The translations under genes were made by a program, and so were the position numbers. From DATAES01 sp963802415 (GTDB taxonomy: Bacteria > Actinomycetota > Acidimicrobiia > Acidimicrobiales > JACDCH01): DNA of 64,000 nucleotides. The notes under the pieces are model-generated. The model saw nothing but the letters and a program-made list of their open reading frames with translations. It was not told where the DNA came from and made no database searches. The stretch's first letter is position 1. Every line of letters starts with the position of its first letter. The stretch covers positions 2,604,001 through 2,668,000 of the forward strand of contig CAWDIH010000001.1 in assembly GCA_963802415.1 (NCBI GenBank), read 5' to 3'. Below, piece after piece: positions 1 through 10,881 of this stretch.

Positions 1-393
1 CGCCGACGGCGAGCACCGACACGGTCGCGACGACGCAGAGCGAAGCCGAAGCCGCGGGCGAACCCGGCGACGACGATGGCCGTGAGCAAGCGAGAAGACG
101 AACGGCGAGTCCCAGTAGCCAGTCGCAACCACGGCAAGCGACGTGGATGGCGACCTCGGCGAACACCGCGATGACGCCGGACGAGTCGTTCGTGATAGCG
201 GACGGGGCGCAAGGTTCGGAAGACTCGCGTACGCGACGATCACGAGGGCCCATACGACCGAAGTCCACCCCTTGTCTTGCAGGTCGACAGCGGCAAGGAG
301 CAGTCCTACGCCTATGGTTCCCCACCGAACGACGAGGATCGCCGACCGGAAGGGCGCCGACGCGGTCGTGCGGATCGTCGAGGCCGATCAGCC
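1..393 (-). pseudogene. Fragment of a minus-strand membrane protein, frameshifted, runs off the left edge
   Basis: On the minus strand, stretches of hydrophobic protein can be read in alternating frames. One gives AILVVRWGTIGVGLLLAAVD and then WTSVVWALVIVAYASLPNLA. Nearer the edge, after further shifts, come SGVIAVFAEVAIHVA, TGYWDSPFVFS, LLTAIVVAGFARGFGF and CVVATVSVLAVG. This order of short helices resembles the membrane sensor end of actinobacterial histidine kinases, but no kinase domain lies inside the window, so that identity is a guess. At least three indels are needed to join the pieces and no clear start codon is visible. Confidence 0.35.
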
Positions 394-679
394 GGAGCCG
401 GCTCCGATCGTCGGCGCCGCGGGCCGGAGACCGGTTGTGAAAACGGGCTGACGGATGAAGCGCGAATGCAGCAGCTTTGCCACTCAGGCCATGAAGACGC
501 GATTCATCGGCGTCCCCAGCGCGTCCGCCTGCATCAGAACCAGTACGAAGTTCGATTGCTCCCGTACCTCGCTTGCATGCTGCATCGACTGGAGGGGGTT
601 CCGTTGCGAGCAGCCAAGTCCATCGCAGCCAGCGTACGGGGGATCTCCTGGCGGAGGAGGTACCGCTTACGCTCGCACC

Positions 680-1278
680 GTGTTGGTGGTCGGGCTCACA
701 GGCGGCATCGGATCGGGCAAGTCGACGGTGAGTGCCATGCTCGCCGAGAAGGGTGCCCTCGTCATCGACGCCGACGCCATCACCCGGGAGCTGCAGCAGC
801 CCGGCCGCGAGTGTTCGATGCGATGGTCGAGAGGTTCGGGCCCGGCATCGTCGCTGCCGACGGAACGCTCGACCGGCCGGCGGTGGCCGCAATCGTGTTC
901 GCCGACGAGCAGGCAAGGAAGGACCTCGAGGCCATCGTTCATCCGGCGGTCGGAGCGGAGATGCTCGAGAGGATGCGGGCCGTGGCCGAAACGGACCGAG
1001 TGGTTGTCTACGACGTCCCACTGCTGGTCGAGAGCGCTCGGAAGGGCTACGGCGCGGTGATCGTGGTCGACGTCGACCCCGAGGTGGCGGTCCGTCGCCT
1101 TGTCGAGCAGCGCGAGATGGATGAACGCGATGCGCGCGCCCGGATCGCCAACCAGGCCAGCCGCGAGGACCGGCGTGCGGTGGCCGACAAGGTCATCGAC
1201 AACTCGGGAACGATCGAGGACCTACGGCGCCAGGTCGACGAGGTGTGGGCGTGGATCGAGACGTTGCCACACCCGTAA
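680..1278 (+). CDS. coaE: Dephospho-CoA kinase, one frameshift
   Basis: Catalyses the last step of coenzyme A synthesis, ATP-dependent phosphorylation of the ribose 3'-OH of dephospho-CoA, in the cytoplasm. The GTG start at 680 gives VLVVGLTGGIGSGKSTVSAM with the Walker A loop at residues 7-14, followed by the family motif DADAITRELQQPG. The rest (VFDAMVERFGPGI, HPAVGAEML, VVVYDVPLLVESA) is read in another frame through TLPHP and a TAA at 1276. The frames join if one G is missing near 811 (gcgag/tgttc read as gag gtg ttc). The repaired protein has 199 residues, the usual CoaE length. The shift is probably a sequence error because the gene is essential. Confidence 0.88.
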
Positions 1279-1317
1279 TCGACCGGCCGTCGCCGTCCGT
1301 CGCCCGGTCCTGGCGAT

Positions 1318-2720
1318 GTGCTCACGGTCTTCTCGGTCCTGTGGGCGTTCGCCAACCTGTTCCACGTCTGGGGCCCGAGCGCGCGCGGCGAACGAGGTGT
1401 TCTCTCACGTCACGACGGCGGCGATCACGCATGTCCTCGTCGCGGTTGCGTCGCTGTGGCTGCTGCTCCGGCCGCGGTCAGTTGCGCGATCGGCCGCGTT
1501 GGCGGTCGTCGGTCCGGTGTCGCTCTGGTTCGAGGCGCCGATTCTCGGGAGTCACTGGGTCGTCGTCGGCGTGCGTCGACGTCGCGCTCCTCGTAGCCGT
1601 CGTGGTCGCCCGCGAGTGTTCGAAGCCGCGCGTGTCGAGCGGCTCTTCCTGCCTGCCGCACGCTGGGTCCTGCTCGGCTTCTACGCGCTTCGCCGCGTTC
1701 GCCAAGCTCAATCGACGCGTTCTTCACACCGCGTGTCAGCTGTGGCAACTACTTCTTCGACGAGCTGACCGGGTCGTTCGGGACTCGACATCCAGAGTGC
1801 TACGGCGGGTTGGTGGGCCCACGCAGTGCCGATCGGCACGGCCGCCATCGAGCTGTCCGTACCGGTCCTGCTGCTGTTCCGCCGGACTCGGGTCGCCGGG
1901 GTCGTGCGTCGGGCTCGTGTTCCACAGTCTCATCGCGCTCGACCAGACCCATCTCTTCTCCGACTTCTCGTCGCTGCTCAACGCGCTGTTCATTTTGTTC
2001 CTGCCGGCGTCGTTCGCGGCTGGCCTTCTGCACCGGTACCGCTCGCTGTCGAGTGACGCACGCGATCTGTTGCGGACAGTCGCGCGTGACGGCAGCGGCG
2101 ATCCTGCTGCTCTTGCAGTGGTACGGCAAGGGCGCGGGTGTCGAGCGGACGTTCGTCGACGGCCGGGTCTGGGCGTGGATCGTGCTCGATGCGCTCTTGC
2201 TCCTCCTCGTCGCGCGCAGTACGTGTGGACGCAGCGGACGCTCCGGTCCGACGTCGACCTCCGCCTGTCGGGCTGGATGTGGGTCGTGCCGCTGCTCGTG
2301 GTCTTCAACGGTCTGGCGCCGTTATCTCGAGCTGCGGACCGCGTACACGTTCAACATGTACTCGAACCTGGAGACCGCCGCCGGCGACTCGAACCACTTC
2401 CTCGTGCCGCGAACGCTGCCGTGACCGATTACCAGCGCGACCTGGTGACGGTGCTGCGCTCGTCGGATCCCGGGCTGCAGGTGTACGCCGCGCAGCGTTT
2501 CGACATCCCCTTCCTCCAGATGCGGGACTACCTGAGCCGTCATCCGGACGTGTCACTGCAGTACCGGCGCAACGGCACAGTGCATCAACTCGAGCGAGCT
2601 TCCGAGGATCCGGCCCTGGTGGAACCGGTGCCGTCCTGGCAGTCGAAGCTCTTCGCCTTCCGCTCCCTGGACCAGACCGACCCCAACCGCTGCCAGCCTG
2701 TCTTCCTGCCCGCGTTGTGA
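1318..2720 (+). pseudogene. HTTM-like multi-helix membrane protein, heavily frameshifted
   Basis: About 465 residues of membrane protein can be assembled only by switching frame eight or more times. Pieces in order are VLTVFSVLWAFANLFHVWG, HVLVAVASLWLLLRP, FFTPRVSCGNYFFDELTGSF, IGTAAIELSVPVLLLFRRTR, VGLVFHSLIALDQTHLFSDF, VWAWIVLDALLLLLVAR, LRTAYTFNMYSNLETA and a long intact C-terminus ending RCQPVFLPAL. The layout (helices, a half-conserved F-K-L-N then FF-P motif, and a late Y-F-M-F/Y-S-N-L motif) fits HTTM or vitamin-K-carboxylase-like membrane proteins of actinobacteria; the function of these is unknown. Whether this is real decay or local sequence error cannot be told from the sequence alone. 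GTG 1318 is the most likely start. Confidence 0.55.
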
Positions 2721-2763
2721 TGCATGCTCCGGGCGTCGCTTCGCTCCTGCCTCCGCATGACGG

Positions 2764-2793
2764 CCGGCCCGACGCTGGCGCTTTCCGGGCCGG
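2764..2793. terminator. Hairpin between the HTTM-like gene and uvrB
   Basis: CCGGCCCG at 2764-2771 pairs perfectly with CGGGCCGG at 2786-2793 across a 14-base loop. It lies 44 bases after the HTTM-like stop. There is no T-tract, so it may be a weak terminator or simply a GC-rich palindrome. Confidence 0.3.
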
Positions 2794-2878
2794 CGCTGTG
2801 CGTCACGCGATCTCGGTGATTCGGCAACGACCACCAGTCACCCTCTCAGTGTCGTACCCCTTCCTTAGACTCATGTGG

Positions 2879-4913
2879 ATGCCGAAACTCGAGGTTGTCT
2901 CGCAGTTCGCGCCGGCTGGCGACCAGCCTCAGGCGGTCGCGGAGCTGGCCCAGGGGATCAACCGCGGCGACCGGTACCAGACGCTGCTCGGCATCACCGG
3001 GTCCGGCAAGAGCGCCACGGTGGCGTGGACGATCGAGCAGGTCCAGAAGCCCACCCTGGTCATCGCGCCCAACAAATCGCTCGCCGCGCAGCTTGCGAAC
3101 GAGTTCCGGGAGTTCTTCCCCCACAACCGGGTGGAGTACTTCGTCAGCTACTACGACTACTACCAGCCCGAGGCCTACATCGCGTCCAGCGACACGTACA
3201 TCGAGAAGGACAGCTCGATCAACGACGAGATCGACCGCTTGCGGCACGCGGCGACGTCCGCCCTCCTCACGCGGCAAGGACGTCATCGTCGTCGCTTCCG
3301 TCTCGTGCATCTACGGCCTCGGCTCACCCGAGGAGTACCGCGACCACTACCTCATCCTCAACCAGGGGGAGGAGCGCGATCAGCGGTCGATCCTGCGCCG
3401 GCTCGTCGACATGAACTACGAGCGCAACGACATGAACCTCACCCGCGGCAAGTTCCGCGTGCGAGGCGACACCATCGAGATCCATCCCGCGTACGACGAG
3501 ACCGCGGTGCGGGTCGAGTTGTTCGGCGACGAGATCGAGCAGATCACTGTCGTCGACCCGCTCACCGGCGAGCGAGTGCAGACGCTCGAGGAGCTGGTTG
3601 TGTTCCCGGCGAGCCACTACGTCGCCAGCGATGAGCGGATGCGCAAGGCCATCGTCCGCATCGAGGGTGAGCTGCAGGAGCGGCTCGCCTACTTCGAGCG
3701 CGAAGGCAAGCTCCTCGAGGCCCAGCGGCTGCGGATGCGCACCCAGTACGACCTCGAGATGATGCAGGAGGTCGGGTACTGCAACGGCGTCGAGAACTAC
3801 TCGGGGCCGATCGACGGGCGCAGCCACGGCGAGCCGCCGCACACGTTGCTGGACTACTTCCCCGACGACTACCTCGTGGTGGTCGACGAGAGCCACGTGA
3901 CTGTGCCGCAGCTGCACGGCCAGTACGAGGGCGACCGGAGCCGCAAGGAGGTGCTCATCGAGCACGGGTTCCGGCTGCCCTCTGCGGCCGACAACCGACC
4001 GCTGCGCTTCGACGAGTTCATCGAGCGGGTGCCGCAGGTTCTGTTCCTGTCGGCGACGCCGAGCCCGTACGAGATCCAGGTGTCGACGCAAGTGGTCGAG
4101 CAGATCGTGCGGCCGACCGGTCTCGTCGATCCAGAGGTCATCGTGAAACCGACCAAGGGGCAGATCGACGACCTCATGGAGCAGATCAACGATCGGGTCA
4201 GCCGCGGCGACCGCGTGCTCGTCACGACGCTCACGAAGAAGATGGCGGAGGACCTCACCGACTACCTGCTCGAGCTCGGCGTGCGGGTGCGCTACCTGCA
4301 CTCGAATGTCGACACGATCCAACGGATCGAGATCCTCCGAGATCTCCGCCTCGGCGAATTCGACGTGCTCGTCGGCATCAATCTGTTGCGCGAGGGCCTC
4401 GACCTTCCCGAAGTGTCGCTGGTGTCGATCCTCGATGCCGACAAGGAAGGGTTTCTCCGCAGCGAGACATCGCTGATCCAGACGATCGGTCGGGCCGCCC
4501 GCAACGTCGACGGCCAGGTCATCATGTACGCCGACCACGTCACCGACTCGATGCAGCGCGCCATCTCCGAGACGAACCGGAGGCGCGGCTTGCAGCAGGC
4601 GTACAACGCCGAAAACGGCATCGATCCTCAGACGATTCGCAAGGCCGTTACCGACATCCTCGCCCATCTCCGGCCGGACGGCGACGGCACTGCGCCGGTG
4701 CCGGGACGCGACCGCCGTGGCCGCCTGCAACGCGCCCGCGACGAGCGGCGGCGCAACGAGCTGGCCGACCTCGCGCCGTCCGAGCTCGGCCGTCTCATCC
4801 AGACGCTCGAGGACGAGATGCACGAAGCGGCAGCGGAGCTCCGGTTCGAGTACGCCGCGAGGCTGCGCGACGAGATCAACGAGCTGAGGCGCGAGCTGCG
4901 CGACGCTGGCTGA
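2879..4913 (+). CDS. uvrB: Excinuclease ABC subunit B, one frameshift
   Basis: Damage-recognition helicase subunit of nucleotide excision repair; works with UvrA and UvrC. The protein opens MPKLEVVSQFAPAGDQPQAV and contains Walker A GITGSGKSATVA, the beta-hairpin YYDYYQPEAYIASSDTYIEK, the DEAD-like VVVDESHVT, helicase motifs VLVTTLTKKMAEDL, GINLLREGLDLPEVSLV and QTIGRAARN, and a C-terminal UVR domain (LEDEMHEAAAELRFEYAARL). A frame change near 3272 (acgcggcaaggac, best read TRKD) is mended by dropping one G. This gives about 677 residues, normal for UvrB. A second ATG at 2873 would add two residues. No LexA-type box was seen upstream. Confidence 0.93.
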
Positions 4914-4955
4914 CGTCCGGCAGATCTCCGCGCGCTCCTCATTTGTGGGCGCCGA

Positions 4956-6705
4956 GTGCCGACTATTTCTCGGATGCAGACCGCGACGCTGGCTCCGACC
5001 GTAGCCACCGCGGACGTGACGTCCACGGACCCGGCGGTGCCGGGGCGCCATCGGCCGAGGCGCAGTCACCGTGTCCTGTTCATGGCGCTGGCCCTGTTTG
5101 CCGTCTACGTCGGTCTGTCGTTCCTCAACGACACCCACGGCTTCCTCGGCACGGACACCGGTGGAAAGGTCGCGACCCTGCGGGTGATGGACCAAGAAGG
5201 ACGGGCCGATCCGGACCTGAGGTACTGGGCCGAGCGGTGGGATCCCGATGGCACGCTGCACCCGCTCTTCTACACGTTCCACTGGGGCTCTCGATGGGTC
5301 AACGCCACGACGTTGCCCATGCTCGACGCGGCCCTGCCTCTCTATGAGGCACTGGGTTACCGGGGTGCCCTCATCCTCCCGATGCTCGGCAGCGTGGCTG
5401 CCGCGCTCGGCGGCTCGCGCCCTCGCCCGCCGTCTCGGGAGCAAGCATCCCGACCGCGTGTTCTGGATCGTCGGCCTGGCGAGTCCGCTCACGGTGTACG
5501 CGCTCGACTTCTGGGAGCACTCGGTAGGCGTCGCATTGATTCTGTGGGGAGCCGTCGCGCTCGTCGATGCCGTCCGAGGGCGGTCATGGCGGTTGGCGTT
5601 CGTGGCCGGAGCTCTGTACGGGGCAGCATTCTCGCTCCGCACCGAGGCCCTCGTGTACGTCGCCGTCGCGGGCGCAGTCGGCGCAGCGATCGCTTGGCGG
5701 CGCTTCGGTCCCGGGTGCGTGGCGAGGCTCGGAGCGGCCTTCGGCACAGGCGCGCTGTTTTGTGTTCTGCTCGACGCGCTGCTCGACCAGGCCACCGTGG
5801 GTCGCCTGATACGCCTCGGGCGGGCCGGCGGCGCGGCCGCGGGTGCCGGCGGCGGCGGAGGGAGTCTGCCGGGCAGCCGTGTCAGCGATGCGATCGCGAC
5901 GACGGTCAATCTGCGGCCCTCGCTCGATCTGGCGAGCTACGTGCAAGGCACGGTGCTCGTCGTCGCTCTGATGGTCGTCGTTGTCGGGTTCACGCGCGGC
6001 TCGCCGAAACTCGACCGGCGATTGCTCGCCGGCTTCGCTGGACTCGTGGTTCTGCTCTATCTGTTCCGGTTCCACGACGGGCCCGGCTTCGTGCCGGGGT
6101 TGTTCGCCGCGACCCCGATCGCGGTGGTCGCGCTCATCTCGGGATGGCAGTCGGGGCTGCGCCGCACGATGACGATCGCCGCGCTGGTCGCGGTGCCGCT
6201 CGTTTGGGTCTTCCAGTTCGTCGGGGGAGCGGCCGCACAGTGGGGCGGGCGCTACGAACTCGCCTCGACCATCGTGCTGCTCGTCGTGGGCGCGGTGGCG
6301 CTGGAGCAGATGCCGCGGTGGTTGGCTCGATCGTTCATCGTCCTCGCTGCTGGCGTGACGCTTTTCGGCGTCCTGTGGCTCGGCCAGCGCTCACACGACG
6401 TCGGCAACGCCTCCCGGGCCATCGACCGTCTACCGCAACCGGTGCTCGTGTCCAGCGTCGGCCACCTCTTCCGCGAGGCCGGCGCGTCGTACGATCCGAC
6501 TGACAGGCGGCTCACGGCCGTGACACCGGCGGACCAGGATCGTGCAGCGGCCATCGTCCGCGAGGCCGGCTTCCACGAGTTCGGGTTGGTCGGCTTCGAC
6601 AGCGACCCGGTCCGCGAGTTCCTCGGCTACCGCGCCGGCGAAGTCCAGTACATCCAACTATTCGAGGATGTTCGGGTTCGAGTGACGACGTACCGGGACG
6701 GTTGA
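4956..6705 (+). CDS. Multi-pass membrane protein, glycosyltransferase C-like, one frameshift
   Basis: About 582 residues once a single-base shift near 5414 is repaired. There is one helix near residue 35 (HRVLFMALALFAVYVGLSFL), then an outside loop FLGTDTGGKVATLR rich in acidic and aromatic residues. About ten further helices follow (for example LYVAVAGAVGAAIAW and TVLVVALMVVVVGF), and a soluble tail of about 120 residues. This layout is like GT-C mannosyltransferases that use lipid-linked sugars, but I see no diagnostic catalytic motif, so the substrate is unknown. A glycine-rich linker (about residue 295) sits between helices. GTG 4956 is used; ATG 4974 is an alternative. It lies between uvrB and uvrA on the same strand. 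Confidence 0.6.
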
Positions 6706-6751
6706 CGCCGGCTCGGGCGTTCGGGGCCACGCACACGCACGATCACGCAGG

Positions 6752-6767
6752 TAGTACGTATGTTCGC
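6752..6767 (+). promoter_or_regulatory. Possible LexA (SOS) box upstream of uvrA
   Basis: TAGTACGTATGTTCGC matches 12 of 16 positions of the actinobacterial SOS consensus TCGAACATATGTTCGA, including a perfect GTTCG right half. It ends 36 bases before the uvrA start. UvrA is commonly LexA-controlled in actinobacteria. The left half is imperfect, so this is tentative. Confidence 0.4.
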
Positions 6768-6802
6768 CGCTGCGTGGGCGGTGCCGGGTAGGCTCCGACC
6801 TC

Positions 6803-9682
6803 GTGTCCGATCTCCTCGTGATCCGCGGAGCGCGAGAGCACAACCTGCGCAACGTCAGTCTCGAGCTGCCACGCGAGAAGCTCATCGTGCTCACAGGGAT
6901 CTCCGGATCCGGCAAGTCGTCGCTCGCCTTCGACACCATCTACGCCGAGGGTCAGCGCCGGTACGTCGAGTCGCTGTCCGCCTATGCCCGACAGTTCCTG
7001 GGCCAGATGGACAAGCCCGACGTCGACTTCATCGAAGGGTTGTCACCGGCCATCTCGATCGATCAGAAGTCGGCCTCCCGAAACCCTCGGTCGACGGTCG
7101 GGACCATCACGGAGATCTACGACTACCTCCGGTTGTTGTACGCCCGCATCGGTGTCCCGCACTGTCCCGAGTGTGGCGCGGTAGTGATACGGCAGACTCC
7201 GCAGCAGATCGTCGACCGCGTGCTCGAGCTGCCGGACGGCACGCGGTTCCAGGTCCTCGCGCCGATCGTCCGGGGTCGTAAGGGAACGTACGAGACGCTC
7301 TTGGCCGACCTCGCGTCGCAGGGATTCGTGCGCGCGCGGATCGACGGTGAGGTGCACGAGCTCACCGACAAGGTCGACCTCGCGCGGTACGAGATGCACA
7401 CCATCGAGGTGATCGTCGACCGGCTGGTCAAGCGCGAGGGAATCGAGCGCAGGCTGACCGATTCGCTCGAGACAGCGTTGCGGCTGGCCGAGGGTGTGGC
7501 CGAGGTGGAAATCGTTGCCCGCGACGGCGAAGTGGCCGATGGCGATCCCGACGCACGGAATGACAACGTCCTCACGTTCAGTCAGCACTTGGCCTGTCCG
7601 AACGGCCACGGGAGCTTCGACGAGCTTGCCCCCCGCAACTTCTCCTTCAACTCTCCGTATGGTGCGTGCGAGAAGTGCGACGGGCTCGGCACCCGGTACG
7701 AAGTCGATCCCGACCTGGTCGTTCCCAACCCCGACCTGACGCTCGAAGAAGGAGCGATCGCGCCGTGGGGTGGTGGTCGCAGCCAGTACTTCAGCCGGCT
7801 CGTCGAGTCAGTGGCCGAGGACAACGGTGTGCGCATCGACGTCCCGTGGTCGAAGCTCTCCGCCAAGCAGAAGAAGGTGTTCCTCTACGGGTCGGGCAAG
7901 GACCGCGTCCAGGTCAAGTTCCGCAATCGGTACGGGCGGGTGCGGAGCTACTCCGCAACGTACGAGGGCGTCGTGCCGTACTTGCAGCGCCGGCACGCCG
8001 AGGCAGAGAGCGATGCGGTCCGCGAGCAGATCGAGGGCTACATGCGCGAGGTGCCGTGCAACGCGTGCGGCGGGGCTCGGCTGAAGCCGCTGTCGCTGGC
8101 AGTGACGATCGACGACCGCAACATCGCCGCGCTGTGTGACCTGTCGATCGGCGAAGCGGCGAAGGCGCTGGAAGAGCTGCGGTTGTCAGAACGAGATCGC
8201 ATGATCGCCGAGCGGGTGATCAAAGAGGTCAACGCGCGGATGGGTTTCCTCCTCGACGTCGGGCTCGACTACCTGTCGTTGTCGCGGTCAGCGGCCACAT
8301 TGGCCGGCGGAGAAGCGCAGCGCATCCGACTCGCGTCTCAGATCGGAAGCGGCTTGGTTGGTGTGCTGTACGTGCTCGACGAGCCGTCGATCGGCTTGCA
8401 CCAGCGGGACAACCGCCGGTTGATCGAGACGTTGATGCGGCTGCGGGATCTGGGCAACTCGGTGATGGTCGTCGAGCACGACGAGGAGACGATCCGGGTC
8501 GCCGATTACGTTGTCGACATCGGGCCAGGCGCAGGTGAGCACGGTGGCGCCATCGTGTACGCCGGTCCGGTCAGTGGCCTGCTGAAGACGAAGGAATCCG
8601 TCACCGGCCAGTACCTGTCCGGCCGTAAGAGGATCCCCATCCCGGCGATCCGCCGCATCGGCAACGGCAACCTGCTCGTGGTGAAGGGCGCCCGCGAGCA
8701 CAACCTGCACAACATCGACGTGACGTTCCCGCTCGGCAAGTTCATCGCGGTGACGGGCGTGTCGGGGTCGGGCAAGTCGACGCTCGTCAATGACATCCTC
8801 GAGCGCGCGCTGATGCAGCGCATCTACAAGTCGAAGCAACCGCCGGGACTCCACAAGTCGATCAGCGGGATCGAGCACCTCGACAAGGTCGTCAATGTCG
8901 ACCAGTCGCCCATCGGCCGCACACCGCGCTCGAACCCGGCGACGTATACGGGTGTGTTCGATCACATCCGCAAGCTGATGGCGCAGACGCAGGAGGCCCG
9001 CGTGCGCGGGTACTTGCCCGGACGGTTCAGCTTCAACGTCAAGGGCGGACGGTGCGAAGCGTGTGCGGGCGACGGAACGATCAAGATCGAGATGCACTTC
9101 CTTCCCGACGTGTACGTGCCGTGCGAGGTGTGCAAGGGGGCGCGCTACAACCGAGACACGCTCGACATCAACTTCCGGGGCAAGAACATCGCCGAGATCC
9201 TGGACTTGTCGTGCGAGGAGGCGTCTGAGTTCTTCGCGAACCAGCCGGCGATCAGCCGTCACATGCAAACGCTCGTCGACGTCGGTCTCGGGTATGTGCG
9301 CCTCGGGCAACCGGCGCCCACGTTGTCGGGCGGTGAAGCGCAGCGGGTCAAGCTCGCGAGCGAGCTGGCGAAGCGTTCCACCGGCCACACCATCTACCTC
9401 CTCGACGAGCCGACTACCGGCCTGCACTTCGAGGACATCCGCCGCCTCCTCGTGGTCCTGTCCCGGCTCGTCGATCAGGGCAACACCGTCGTGGTGATCG
9501 AGCACAACCTCGACGTGATCAAAACGGCCGACTGGGTGATCGACCTCGGCCCGGAGGGCGGCAACCGGGGCGGCACGATCGTGGCCGAAGGTACCCCAGA
9601 GGAAGTGGCCGCCAATCCGGCGAGCCACACAGGGCGGTACCTGGCGCGCCTCCTCGGCGTCGAGGTCGAGGCGACCGCGTAG
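6803..9682 (+). CDS. uvrA: Excinuclease ABC subunit A
   Basis: DNA-damage sensor ATPase of nucleotide excision repair; a dimer loads UvrB on lesions. The 959-residue protein is intact. It opens MSDLLVIRGAREHNLRNVSL (GTG start) and has two ABC modules: Walker A GISGSGKSS near residue 33 and GVSGSGKST near residue 653, and signatures LAGGEAQRI and LSGGEAQRV. The C-terminal zinc module CEACAGDG...CEVCKGARYN is complete. The first zinc site has CPNGHG on one side and CEKCDGLG on the other; loss of the first CxxC is common in actinobacterial UvrA. It is one of the longest frames in the window without an indel. Confidence 0.97.
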   Translation: MSDLLVIRGAREHNLRNVSLELPREKLIVLTGISGSGKSSLAFDTIYAEGQRRYVESLSAYARQFLGQMDKPDVDFIEGLSPAISIDQKSASRNPRSTVGTITEIYDYLRLLYARIGVPHCPECGAVVIRQTPQQIVDRVLELPDGTRFQVLAPIVRGRKGTYETLLADLASQGFVRARIDGEVHELTDKVDLARYEMHTIEVIVDRLVKREGIERRLTDSLETALRLAEGVAEVEIVARDGEVADGDPDARNDNVLTFSQHLACPNGHGSFDELAPRNFSFNSPYGACEKCDGLGTRYEVDPDLVVPNPDLTLEEGAIAPWGGGRSQYFSRLVESVAEDNGVRIDVPWSKLSAKQKKVFLYGSGKDRVQVKFRNRYGRVRSYSATYEGVVPYLQRRHAEAESDAVREQIEGYMREVPCNACGGARLKPLSLAVTIDDRNIAALCDLSIGEAAKALEELRLSERDRMIAERVIKEVNARMGFLLDVGLDYLSLSRSAATLAGGEAQRIRLASQIGSGLVGVLYVLDEPSIGLHQRDNRRLIETLMRLRDLGNSVMVVEHDEETIRVADYVVDIGPGAGEHGGAIVYAGPVSGLLKTKESVTGQYLSGRKRIPIPAIRRIGNGNLLVVKGAREHNLHNIDVTFPLGKFIAVTGVSGSGKSTLVNDILERALMQRIYKSKQPPGLHKSISGIEHLDKVVNVDQSPIGRTPRSNPATYTGVFDHIRKLMAQTQEARVRGYLPGRFSFNVKGGRCEACAGDGTIKIEMHFLPDVYVPCEVCKGARYNRDTLDINFRGKNIAEILDLSCEEASEFFANQPAISRHMQTLVDVGLGYVRLGQPAPTLSGGEAQRVKLASELAKRSTGHTIYLLDEPTTGLHFEDIRRLLVVLSRLVDQGNTVVVIEHNLDVIKTADWVIDLGPEGGNRGGTIVAEGTPEEVAANPASHTGRYLARLLGVEVEATA

Positions 9683-9718
9683 AAGCGCGTTGAAACCATC
9701 CGCGCATCTCGGACGCGC

Positions 9719-10495
9719 TCAACAAGTTTGCTTGACCGGTCCCTGCATCACCATGACACACACCCACGCTTGGTACGCCAAGGCAGGCACGACGCGAAAG
9801 AGTGCCTGATCGAGTCGATCCAACGCGCCGACGGCACGTTTGAAACTCAGTCGCCCAACCAGCGCGACAGCGGCGAGCGATGTGAGATGAAAGAACCTCA
9901 GATTTGCTTCACGGAAGTGCGACTCGATCAATGCGAGCTCACCCCGGACCAAAGGATGCTCGTCTGGCGAGCGCATCTCCGGGGTGCGGTGTCTGTACCT
10001 CTGGATGATCGGATTGTGACCGAGTGGCTCGAGGAAGACAGCAGCGCCGTTCGGCTTGAGAATGCGGGTCATCTCGACAAGCGACGGTCGCAACTCAAGG
10101 TGGTGGAGCACGGACTCCCCAAACGCCAGGTCGAAAGTGTTGTCCGGGAACTCCAGCCGCTCCGCCTCAGAAGTCACAAACTCAACGCTTCCTTCCGCGC
10201 CCTCCAACGCCGCCGCAGACCTGGCTTGGTCAACTACAACACGTGAGATGTCAAATCCAACGATCCGACCCGCGGTTCCGACTAGGCGGAGGCAGTCTCC
10301 GCCGCGCGCACAGCCGTACTCGATGCAGGTCGCGCTCGCGGCGCGCGCATCGATCAGGTTCTCGTACCACGTCCGGCTTGACGCGTTGATCGCGTAGAAA
10401 CGGCCCGCTGCCTCCCGTGCATACTCCTGAGCCCCCCACAGGTCATCGTGGAACTGCCGCTCTCGGTCCTGACGTGTCGGCTCGCCCGAGGGCAC
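9719..10495 (-). CDS. Class I SAM-dependent methyltransferase
   Basis: 258 residues starting at GTG. The Rossmann SAM site is CIEYGCARGGDCLRLVG (motif I) with VGFDIS (motif II acidic end). It is followed by FPDNTFDLAFGESVLHHL, the motif IV region of the Methyltransf_11 family, and MTRILKPNGAAVFLEPLGHN (post motif). The acceptor is not predictable. It converges on uvrA (36-base gap) and diverges from the polysaccharide operon starting at 10882, so it may modify a glycan or lipid made there. The C-terminal 70 residues contain hydrophobic stretches (LTSLAAVALVGRL, VVPALAYQAWVCVMVM), suggesting membrane contact. Confidence 0.75.
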   Translation of the reverse strand: MPSGEPTRQDRERQFHDDLWGAQEYAREAAGRFYAINASSRTWYENLIDARAASATCIEYGCARGGDCLRLVGTAGRIVGFDISRVVVDQARSAAALEGAEGSVEFVTSEAERLEFPDNTFDLAFGESVLHHLELRPSLVEMTRILKPNGAAVFLEPLGHNPIIQRYRHRTPEMRSPDEHPLVRGELALIESHFREANLRFFHLTSLAAVALVGRLSFKRAVGALDRLDQALFRVVPALAYQAWVCVMVMQGPVKQTC

Positions 10496-10881
10496 GCCTG
10501 CGATCCTTACACAGCGCCGCCTCTTCGTCCGTCACGTCCGCGGGGCTCGCGGCCCGGCCCCATTCTGTCGTCGTCGGGGTGGTTTAGTGCCACGTTCGAG
10601 GCGGCACGTCGTCACGTCAGCGGCGATGACACCCACTTGTGCAGGCGCGATCGACCTGGCATGGCCTGCGACCCTCGACTCCGGTAAGCCGGTCGAGCTT
10701 CTCGTCGCTGTCCAAGTCTGCGCACCGTCTATCCGGAATCCCTCGGCGCCTCGCCAATCTGACCCTCAGATCTGAGTCCAACCCATTAGCGGACCCGCCC
10801 AGCGACTGGGTCAGCACACTGGTCGGATGGCTAGGTATTCCGGCCCATTCAGACTGCCCCACTCGTGGCCGATAGTGAGGG
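10496..10881. other. Divergent intergenic region, 386 bases, no gene seen
   Basis: Lies between the methyltransferase on the minus strand and the polysaccharide operon on the plus strand, so it should carry promoters for both. Short frames inside have arginine-rich, low-complexity translations and no family resemblance. It is less GC-rich in places than its surroundings (gggtggtttagtgcc). I could not fix any -35/-10 pair with confidence. Confidence 0.5.

Noticed and set aside
3324..5909. 861-codon minus-strand open frame opposite uvrB and the next gene
   Set aside because: It mirrors the codon positions of uvrB and lacks any recognisable domain; it is a GC-bias shadow.
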